Origin: Methanobacterium sp. BRmetb2
GTDB lineage: Archaea > Methanobacteriota > Methanobacteria > Methanobacteriales > Methanobacteriaceae
Direction: 5' to 3'
Assembly (NCBI GenBank): GCA_003491285.1
Contig: CP022705.1
Coordinates: 1,051,501 to 1,115,500, forward strand
DNA: 64,000 bases
This document shows positions 57,270-64,000 of the stretch, one piece after another; within the stretch, counting starts at the first letter, position 1; each line of letters begins with the position of its first letter. The position numbers were made by a program, and so were the translations under genes. The notes under the pieces are model-generated. The model searched no databases and was not told the DNA's origin. It saw nothing but the letters and a program-made list of their open reading frames with translations.

Positions 57270-58709
57270 ATTAAGCGAGAGAAATTTTTCGTGGTGTTAA
57301 TAGCGTGCAGCTTTTTGATGCTTTTTTCAATGGCTGGTGTTAATGCTGCAGAAGATGATTCTTCAGATGGGACTATAATAAATGATACCAATGTAACTCA
57401 AGAAGATAATCCTTTACAGTCCGATGATAACGATTCTACAGATAATGGCACAGAAGATACGGGAGATCAGACAGATACTATTACATATCAAACTAGTGCT
57501 GAGGGTTCTTCTGGTTCTGTGACGGTTGAAGAAGTTGAAACGGCTGCTAGCGAACTTAAGAATTATGTGGAGATACATAACAGTTTACCAGACACTATTC
57601 AGGTCGGTTCATATACTTTGACCATGTCAGAATTTTTAAAGATTTTATTGATGACTGTCATAAATTTAGATCAAAATGTGTCTACGCCAGTGGCTGTCAC
57701 GGAGGTGGGTGATGCACCTAATCCTGCAGGTCAAAATATTTCGGGTAATCTTCTAAAATCAGAGTATCTGCAAAATGCTATTGGTATTCTTAATTTTATT
57801 GATTCCAATGGAAGGGCACCAAATTATTTTAGGACGTCTTTGGGTAATCTACGGTTTGAATATATAGTATTTAGTTATACTAAAATCATGGATTTCTATG
57901 GAGATTATGATAGGCTCCCTAACTATACTAAAATTTGTTTATCTGATTTTATGCAGTCTTTAACAGTTGATGAGATTGAAACAGCTTCTAATTGTCTTAA
58001 AAATTATGTACAGGCAAATAAAATTCTACCAGACACTATTCAGGTCGGTTCAAAGTGTTTAACCATGTCAGAATTTTTAAATGTTTTATTGATGGCAGTG
58101 ATTAATTCAGATAGAAATGTGTCTATGCCCGTGGCTGTCACGGAGGTGGGTGATGCACCTAATCCTGCAGGTCAAAATATTTCAGGTAACATTCAAAAAT
58201 CAGAATATGTAAGAAAGGCAACCAATATTCTAAATTTCATGAATTCCAATGATAGAGCACCAAACTATTCTACCACATCTTTAGGTAATCTAAGGTACGA
58301 ATATATAGTGTTCAATTTTGCAAAGATCATGGACTTCCATAAATACTACAATAGACTGCCTAACTATACCGTAGTCCAAACATCTGCCATGAGTTATCAA
58401 ATGATGGAAATTTCTTCTAAATACGGTGCTAAAAACGTTATTGTGACAGATAGTTATGTTCAATGCTCTGGAAGATGTACTTGTAGCTTGTATCAAGATT
58501 ACGATTATCATACAGTTAAATTTGTTAACTACTGTCCTTATTGCCATAAAAATTCTACACTGGACTATGAAGAAGGAAATACAATTTATGATAACCCTGA
58601 AGGAATGTGGGTGTGCAGTATGAGTAAAGGTGGCTGTGATGCAGATTTCTGCTTAGTGCATGGTAAAGCCCATGTGACTAGTGGTGCTAAATATTTAACC
58701 TCTGCATAA
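57270..58709 (+). CDS. Secreted pseudomurein-binding protein with Cys-rich C-terminal domain (ATT start)
   Basis: ATT 57270 has GGAGG seven bases upstream and no canonical start back to the in-frame TAA at 57252. The signal peptide (M)KREKFFVVLIACSFLMLF and first module start are almost the same DNA as in gene 6. Two pseudomurein-binding modules (about 83-230 and 231-380) follow. The last 90 residues have eight or more cysteines (CSGRCTC, CPYCHK, VCSMSKGGC, DFCLVHGK), a pattern like a zinc ribbon pair, similar in look to tails of other methanobacterial wall-binding proteins. No catalytic triad is visible; it may be a structural or binding partner rather than an enzyme. 479 residues. Confidence 0.83.
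   Translation: MKREKFFVVLIACSFLMLFSMAGVNAAEDDSSDGTIINDTNVTQEDNPLQSDDNDSTDNGTEDTGDQTDTITYQTSAEGSSGSVTVEEVETAASELKNYVEIHNSLPDTIQVGSYTLTMSEFLKILLMTVINLDQNVSTPVAVTEVGDAPNPAGQNISGNLLKSEYLQNAIGILNFIDSNGRAPNYFRTSLGNLRFEYIVFSYTKIMDFYGDYDRLPNYTKICLSDFMQSLTVDEIETASNCLKNYVQANKILPDTIQVGSKCLTMSEFLNVLLMAVINSDRNVSMPVAVTEVGDAPNPAGQNISGNIQKSEYVRKATNILNFMNSNDRAPNYSTTSLGNLRYEYIVFNFAKIMDFHKYYNRLPNYTVVQTSAMSYQMMEISSKYGAKNVIVTDSYVQCSGRCTCSLYQDYDYHTVKFVNYCPYCHKNSTLDYEEGNTIYDNPEGMWVCSMSKGGCDADFCLVHGKAHVTSGAKYLTSA
57303..57626 (+). repeat. 324-bp segment shared with 54741-55064
   Basis: Partner of the near-identical segment in gene 6. After 57626 the sequence switches to that of an LTMSEFL-type module, which marks the recombination edge. 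Confidence 0.93.
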
Positions 58710-58970
58710 ACAATAAATAGGCTGAATTTATTATATCAGTCTAATTTTATTTATTTTTTGACATTGTTAAGCAGCACTGTAATTTATGTGAGAATTCTAA
58801 GTTTTTTTAAGATCATTTTTTTAATTGAAAATAATGGATTAATCCTTTTTCAGATTTCACCTTAAAGAATTATCTAATTAAAATTAGCCTTTAATTTTAA
58901 TTCTCTTAAATAAGATTATTTTCGAATTGTATAAATAATAGGAGAATTATTATTAAAAGTGGTGTTAAAA

Positions 58971-59522
58971 ATGTGGTTATACATAATTATAGGAATTATA
59001 ATAATAATATTACTGGCAGCCCTGGCTTTAATGTATAACAGTCTGGTGGGCTTACGCAATAGAGTTAAAAATGCCTGGTCTCAGATAGATGTTCAACTAA
59101 AAAGAAGGACAGACCTAATACCTAACCTGGTTGAAACAGTTAAAGGATATGCAACACACGAAAAAGGAGTTTTTGAAGAAGTAACCAGGGCTCGTTCAAG
59201 TTTAATAAACGCCCAAACAGTTAAAGAAAATGAAGAGGCTAATAATATGTTAACCGGTGCTCTTAAATCTCTTTTTGCAGTTGCCGAGAATTACCCTGAT
59301 TTAAAAGCAAGTCAAAACTTCCAGGACCTGCAGATGCAACTGGCTGAAACTGAAGATAAAATTGCTTACTCACGTCAGTTTTACAATGACACAGTTTTAA
59401 TGTACAATAACAAAGTTCAAATGTTCCCGAGTAATATCATTGCCCGCATGTTCAACTTCACAGAATCCGAATTCTTTGAAACAGCAGAAACTGAACGTTC
59501 AGTTCCTAAAGTAGAATTTTAG
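58971..59522 (+). CDS. lemA: LemA family membrane protein
   Basis: LemA proteins have one N-terminal span and a long helical domain outside or inside the membrane; their role is unclear. Here the span is about residues 3-23, followed by the family signature NSLVGLRNRVKNAWSQIDVQ, RRTDLIPNLVETVKGYA and the C-terminal FNFTESEFF. ATG 58971 has GGTGTT four bases before it; the upstream GTG at 58959 is part of that site. The gene pairs with a DUF2207 gene eight bases downstream, a widely conserved pairing. The 249 bp before it show nothing else. Confidence 0.93.
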   Translation: MWLYIIIGIIIIILLAALALMYNSLVGLRNRVKNAWSQIDVQLKRRTDLIPNLVETVKGYATHEKGVFEEVTRARSSLINAQTVKENEEANNMLTGALKSLFAVAENYPDLKASQNFQDLQMQLAETEDKIAYSRQFYNDTVLMYNNKVQMFPSNIIARMFNFTESEFFETAETERSVPKVEF

Positions 59523-59530
59523 GTGGTAAA

Positions 59531-61345
59531 ATGAATAAAAACCATTTTATCACACTTTCTTTATTACTTTTACTCACTTTTTCTATTTTATCTACTGTCG
59601 CTGCCCAGGATGATGATGATCGAAGCTACACAATTCCTTATGCAAATATAGATCTTTATTTACAGGAAAATGGTAATTTACATGTGAAAGAGAAGCTTCA
59701 TTATTCCTTTTCAGGGACGTATAATGGGGTGTATAGAGACATACCGATTAAAACTGGTCAGAGAATAGAAAATATCCAAATAAATGCTGACGGGGCATAT
59801 TCTACTCTTGAAGTTATAAATCAAGGTGATACACAGCGACTGAAAATTTATTTATACTCCAATCCTGAAAAAACAGTGCCAATAACTGATAGGGATGTAG
59901 ATGTTTATATTGAATATGATTTTATTAATGTTATCAAAATCTACAACGACGTGGCAGAGTTACAATACAAACTCTGGGGAGAAAATTGGGAGGTCGATGT
60001 AGGTCAGGTCACTGGAAATATTCATTTACAATCTAGTGAAGGTGTAAAATACTGGATTAACCCCCCATATTATGTACAAAGTGACAAATGGCAGGGAAAT
60101 ATTTTGCAGATTAAATCTACTAACATTGCTTCGGGTAACTGGTTTGAAATAAGACTGGCCATACCTAAGGATCAGTTTTCAAGCAACCCCCTATTTGCAC
60201 AAAAAATTGATAGTAACGGGTTACCAGAGATGGAACGAATCCAACAGGACTATACAAACGAATTAAACTTTAAAACCATACTTTACTCTATTTTATCGGT
60301 TTTAATGATTCTGGGTATATTCGTACCTATAATAATTTATTTCAGATATGGTAGAGAACCTAAAATAGATTATCAAGCAGAATATGAGAGAGATTTACCA
60401 ACTGCAGATCCTCCAGCAATGGTAAATGCTATATCTGGAAAAGGATTCTCCAAAAGAATTGGTGAACCAGACATGGACGGATTTAGAGCCACTATAATGG
60501 ATTTAATTAACCGGAAGTATCTGTTGATTCAGGATATCCCGTCAGATATCAAAGAAGATACAGAAGGATCCATTTCATTGAAAATTAATGAAAATAAGGA
60601 TTTTTCAAAGCTTAAATATTTTGAAGCTGATGTTATAAATTTCCTCAAATCCTTTGAAGAGGAAGGCATAGTGGGTCTTGACAGACTTAAATCTAATTTA
60701 AAAGTTAGAAGTAACGCTGAATCATTTAGAGATTCTTATAACTTGTGGAAAGATGATTTAAAGAACGAATTTTTAAATGATGATGTTATGAAAAAGATTT
60801 TCATCAGAAAAGGAGACACTTATCTAAAAATTTTTGGAGGATTAGGTTTGGTTATAGCGGCAGTGACTTTCTTTTTCACACTATTTGATCCATTTCCTGC
60901 TGCAAGATATGCTTTGGTTTCATCCATTGTTTTAGGTGTTGTGGCTATAATTTCTTTAGTACTGCCACAAAAAATTGCTGGACGATGGACTACTTATGGT
61001 GAAGAATACAATGCTAAATGGCATAATTTTAAAAAGTATATTATGGATTTCAGTTTAATTAAAGAATATCCCCCGGAGTCTATTGCCATATGGAATAAAT
61101 ACTTAGTATATGCCACAGCTCTTGGAATTGCAGATAAGGTACGTAAATCAATGGAAATGACACTACCAACCGACGAACTAGCACGGAGTGATATCTACCT
61201 ATTCCACTATTATGGAGGATATGTAATTCTTTCCTCCACATTAGATGCCGGGATGGCCACAGCCACAAGTGGAGACTCTGGCGGTTTGGGCGGAGTCGGC
61301 GGAGTCGGCGGAGGATCTGGTGGAGGTGGAGGTGGAGCTTTTTAA
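59531..61345 (+). CDS. DUF2207 family membrane protein
   Basis: The 604-residue protein has a signal peptide (1-25), an extracellular beta-rich DUF2207 domain (30-235), a span near 250-270, a cytoplasmic part, two further spans (near 435-455 and 465-485) and a Gly-rich C-terminus (GGSGGGGGGAF). This layout and its place directly behind lemA are typical of the LemA-DUF2207 pair, whose function is unknown though an envelope role is suspected. GGTGGT three bases before the ATG sets the start. Confidence 0.92.
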   Translation: MNKNHFITLSLLLLLTFSILSTVAAQDDDDRSYTIPYANIDLYLQENGNLHVKEKLHYSFSGTYNGVYRDIPIKTGQRIENIQINADGAYSTLEVINQGDTQRLKIYLYSNPEKTVPITDRDVDVYIEYDFINVIKIYNDVAELQYKLWGENWEVDVGQVTGNIHLQSSEGVKYWINPPYYVQSDKWQGNILQIKSTNIASGNWFEIRLAIPKDQFSSNPLFAQKIDSNGLPEMERIQQDYTNELNFKTILYSILSVLMILGIFVPIIIYFRYGREPKIDYQAEYERDLPTADPPAMVNAISGKGFSKRIGEPDMDGFRATIMDLINRKYLLIQDIPSDIKEDTEGSISLKINENKDFSKLKYFEADVINFLKSFEEEGIVGLDRLKSNLKVRSNAESFRDSYNLWKDDLKNEFLNDDVMKKIFIRKGDTYLKIFGGLGLVIAAVTFFFTLFDPFPAARYALVSSIVLGVVAIISLVLPQKIAGRWTTYGEEYNAKWHNFKKYIMDFSLIKEYPPESIAIWNKYLVYATALGIADKVRKSMEMTLPTDELARSDIYLFHYYGGYVILSSTLDAGMATATSGDSGGLGGVGGVGGGSGGGGGGAF

Positions 61346-61467
61346 ATAAATATTCTCTTCTCCACATCCATTTTTTTCCTTTCTTTTTTTAGGTAGGGGA
61401 AAATTAAATTCTCTTTTTTTAAATTTTTCACTAAATTTTTAAATAACAGCACGGATTACTACATAAT

Positions 61468-62820
61468 ATGAGAATTGTCTTAGCAGGAACCGGAAGTGCT
61501 GTGGGAAAAACAACCATTTCCACAGGTATAATGAAAGCACTTTCTAAAGAATATAAGGTACAGCCATTTAAAGTTGGCCCGGACTATATAGATCCAACTT
61601 ATCATACTATGGCAACAGGTAATCCTTCACGAAACCTCGATTCCTTTTTCATGTCTGATGGTCAGATAAGACAATCATTTGAAAGAGGTTTAAAAAATTC
61701 CAAGTCAAATCTAGGAATAATAGAGGGGGTAAGAGGCCTATATGAAGGATTAAGCCCCATAAGTGATGTTGGAAATACAGCATCCATTGCAAAAGCCCTG
61801 GATGCTCCGGTGATACTTATTTTAAATGCACGGAGCCTGGTTAAAAGTGCAGCGGCAATTGTACTTGGATTTAAAACTCTCGACCCCCAAATAAAAATTA
61901 ACGGTGTTATTTTAAACCAGGTGAAAAATAAAAAACACTACCTTAAAACCAAGGAATCAGTTGAAAAACTTTCTTATACTGAAGTGATAGGTGGTTTACC
62001 TCGAAGCGAGGACATTGCTGTAGAACAACGTCATTTAGGTTTAGTTCCGGCAGTGGAACGCGAGAATATTCTAAGTTTCATTGATAAGTGGGGAAGAGTA
62101 ATTGAGGAAAATATTGATCTGGATCGGCTTTTAACAATTATGAAGGACTCCAATAAATTACCGCCGGGAAGAGAAGATACATGGCATAAAAAAAATCGTA
62201 AAAAGGTTAAGATTGGAGTTGCACAAGATGAAATATTTACTTTTTATTATAAAGAGAATTTAGAGGCTTTAGAAGATAATAATGCAGAAATAGTACCATT
62301 CAGTCCCTATCATCATGAAGAATTACCCGATGTGGATGCACTTTATTTTGGGGGAGGTTATCCTGAAATATTTGCCAAAGAACTGGAATCAAACCAATCC
62401 ATGAGGTTATCTGTTAAAAAATTCCATGAAGATGGACGGCCCATATATGCTGAATGTGGAGGCTTAATGTATCTTACCAAATCTATAAACAATAAGAAAA
62501 TGTGTAACGTTTTTAATTATGATTCTATAATGACGAAAAAGCCCCAAGCATTAAGTTATGTTATTGCTAAAACAAAAAATGATAATATTATCACTAAACA
62601 AGATGAAATATTTCATGGGCACGAATTTCACTACTCTAAAATCTTATTAAAAGGTAAAAATAATTTTGCATTTGAAATCCTCAGAGGTAAAGGTATAAAA
62701 GGTTCTTTAGATGGTTTAATGAGTAAAAACACGGTGGCCAGCTATGTTCATACCCACGTGGCAGCTTGTCCTCAATTTGCCCCTAATTTGGCCATAAGTG
62801 CCGTGGAACTTAATGATTAA
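61468..62820 (+). CDS. cfbB: Cobyrinate / Ni-sirohydrochlorin a,c-diamide synthase
   Basis: The protein has the N-terminal P-loop of the CobB/CbiA family (GTGSAVGKTTIS), the GPDYIDPTYH motif, and a C-terminal class I glutamine amidotransferase domain with nucleophile Cys in YAECGGLMYL. It amidates two acetate side chains using glutamine and ATP. In methanogens the same family acts on cobyrinate (cobamide) or on Ni-sirohydrochlorin (coenzyme F430, CfbB); I cannot separate these from sequence alone. No ribosome site is seen before the ATG, so a leaderless transcript is possible. Confidence 0.88.
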   Translation: MRIVLAGTGSAVGKTTISTGIMKALSKEYKVQPFKVGPDYIDPTYHTMATGNPSRNLDSFFMSDGQIRQSFERGLKNSKSNLGIIEGVRGLYEGLSPISDVGNTASIAKALDAPVILILNARSLVKSAAAIVLGFKTLDPQIKINGVILNQVKNKKHYLKTKESVEKLSYTEVIGGLPRSEDIAVEQRHLGLVPAVERENILSFIDKWGRVIEENIDLDRLLTIMKDSNKLPPGREDTWHKKNRKKVKIGVAQDEIFTFYYKENLEALEDNNAEIVPFSPYHHEELPDVDALYFGGGYPEIFAKELESNQSMRLSVKKFHEDGRPIYAECGGLMYLTKSINNKKMCNVFNYDSIMTKKPQALSYVIAKTKNDNIITKQDEIFHGHEFHYSKILLKGKNNFAFEILRGKGIKGSLDGLMSKNTVASYVHTHVAACPQFAPNLAISAVELND

Positions 62821-62853
62821 ATTTTTATTGAGATTGGAGTTATAGGTGTATTT

Positions 62854-63999
62854 ATGAAAATCAGAAATATTGACATTTTTTCTCCTTACATCATGATTTT
62901 TGGTATACTGCTTTACCTGGCCCTGGCAGTTGTAGCTTTCAATTATAATATTAATGGTTTAGAACCATCATCAAGTTTAACTTATTACACGGTATTTTAT
63001 GGTGTAACTCTGTTTTTGGTGGGTATTTTTTTTGCAATTTATATTCAGAGGTACTTGAAAATAAAAAAATCTTCTTTGAGTTTTATAAAATTTTCTAAAA
63101 AGTTAAAACCACATATATCATTCGAAAAAATAATTTTAAGCTTGATTATAATGGGGATATTATTACAAATAGTTAACATTTATCTGGTAGGAGGTATACC
63201 CCTTTTTAGTGGTTATCTCAAAGCTAAAGCCATAACTAAAATTTGGTTTGTGTCATATTTGATATTTCTACCGTCCATTAACATATTGTTGGCTAAATTT
63301 AATAGGAAATGGTATTATCTCCTTTTTGCTGTTGGTTTACTTTTATTTGCCATTACTGGTTATCGAACTACTACCATGGCCATAATATTCAGTGTTTTTA
63401 TCACCAGTTATTATGTGTTGAATCTAAAATTTAAATACATACTAATTTTCGCCATGTTAATGTTAATAATAGGTGTATCAGTAGGTTATATTGCAGTAAA
63501 AGCAATTGAATGGCAGCAGTGGAACTTAAACCCCTTTGAATTATTTTTCTACCGTGCAGGCTACACACTGAATGTCTTGGATAGGGTTGTGGAAATGGTG
63601 GGAGCAACTAAAGGTTCCCTATTCTATTATACACTCACGGGATTTTTTGAATCTATGGATCCTAGGATTATTATTGGAGAAACTGTTTTAAAATATCGAG
63701 TATCTACTACATCTACTATATTTGGCCCAGCTTTACTGGATTTTGGCTATCTGGGCTTAGGGGTGCAGATGTTTTTGCTGGGAATTTATTTAAAATTGTT
63801 ACACACACTTCAAAAAATGAAAAAAGGAATATACACGGCATTTTATGCCATAATATTGGCTCATTCACTTATATGGATAGAAACTGGGCCTACTGATTTG
63901 GTAGTGTGGGCTTTCTTTGTAATTGGCCTACTTTTGATACTATTAAATTATACTTTAGATTCAAAATCCGAAGTGAAAACTGAAAATGGTGCTCTTTGA
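62854..63999 (+). CDS. Oligosaccharide repeat unit polymerase-like membrane protein
   Basis: The 381-residue protein has about ten to twelve hydrophobic segments and looks like archaeal Wzy/O-antigen polymerase relatives, with a long extracytoplasmic loop (about 215-285, FYRAGYTLNVLDRV) and the loop-rich GGIPLFSGYLKAKA motif near 112. These enzymes join oligosaccharide units of surface polymers. Assignment is by general pattern and needs a profile search. GGTGTA three bases before the ATG sets the start. The TGA at 63997-63999 ends the gene one base before the window edge. Confidence 0.75.
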   Translation: MKIRNIDIFSPYIMIFGILLYLALAVVAFNYNINGLEPSSSLTYYTVFYGVTLFLVGIFFAIYIQRYLKIKKSSLSFIKFSKKLKPHISFEKIILSLIIMGILLQIVNIYLVGGIPLFSGYLKAKAITKIWFVSYLIFLPSINILLAKFNRKWYYLLFAVGLLLFAITGYRTTTMAIIFSVFITSYYVLNLKFKYILIFAMLMLIIGVSVGYIAVKAIEWQQWNLNPFELFFYRAGYTLNVLDRVVEMVGATKGSLFYYTLTGFFESMDPRIIIGETVLKYRVSTTSTIFGPALLDFGYLGLGVQMFLLGIYLKLLHTLQKMKKGIYTAFYAIILAHSLIWIETGPTDLVVWAFFVIGLLLILLNYTLDSKSEVKTENGAL

Positions 64000-64000
64000 T

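Noticed and set aside
44248..58709. Prophage origin of the wall-enzyme cluster
   Set aside because: Similar domain pairs occur in methanogen phages, but no integrase, terminase, capsid or tail gene and no attachment repeats are seen, and each gene has its own promoter and signal peptide.
61080..61367. Minus-strand open frame opposite the Gly-rich end of the DUF2207 gene
   Set aside because: A compositional shadow of the Gly-rich coding sequence with Arg/Leu-rich low-complexity translation.

Overview
The window is archaeal chromosome from a methanogen of the order Methanobacteriales, most like the genus Methanobacterium. The evidence is a methanogenesis marker 12 gene, cobamide and F430-type corphin genes, an archaeal PolD small subunit, Orc1/Cdc6, Hef, a Kae1-Bud32 fusion, an archaeal ThrRS, and a cluster of secreted proteins with pseudomurein-binding repeats (pseudomurein is the wall polymer of this order). 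The DNA is AT-rich throughout. Ribosome-binding sites match the archaeal 16S tail well (GGAGG 7 nt, or GGTGAT 3 nt, before the start), and I used this to choose starts.

Layout. 1-8.8 kb: a decayed MgtE-type cation transporter beside its intact PhoU/TrkA-C partner, cobamide genes (cobJ with a Cys-rich tail, cbiG, cbiB), PolD small subunit, a fuculose-phosphate-type aldolase and small conserved genes. 8.85-9.67 kb: the chromosomal replication origin, with two opposed clusters of origin-recognition repeats around an AT-rich core, followed by cdc6. 11-26 kb: pyrB, tRNA m1A methyltransferase, Hef, AcnX-type dehydratase, a DHH nuclease, S15, XTPase, Kae1-Bud32, a CobT-like protein, SpoIIM, UppP, ilvE, tRNA-Val(TAC) and a membrane Mrr-like protein. 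26-42 kb: surE, an ilvB-ilvN-ilvC run ending in the marker 12 gene, purD, argF, argS, signal peptidase, ilvD, an MgtC/DUF4010 membrane protein, a candidate structured RNA, and thrS. Branched-chain amino acid synthesis is therefore concentrated within 15 kb.

42.4-43.6 kb holds a ParA ATPase and a small partner carrying only the ParB-type N-terminal ParA-binding motif. A palindromic motif upstream of parA recurs elsewhere in the window and may be an operator or centromere site.

44.2-58.7 kb is the most unusual part: seven related secreted-protein genes. They share a signal peptide, a promoter block and a non-canonical ATT (once ATC) start codon placed exactly where a strong Shine-Dalgarno sequence expects the start. 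Five carry one to three pseudomurein-binding modules. Their C-termini are interchangeable: a Cys-His-Glu transglutaminase-like domain, a classical Cys-His-Asp transglutaminase core, a glycoside-hydrolase-like TIM barrel, or a Cys-rich zinc-binding-type domain. Near-identical segments show recent copying between members. I read this as a recombining set of wall-remodelling or wall-attacking enzymes under one unusual translational control.

59-64 kb: LemA and a DUF2207 membrane protein, a cobyrinate/Ni-sirohydrochlorin a,c-diamide synthase, and a polysaccharide polymerase-like membrane protein that ends at the window edge.
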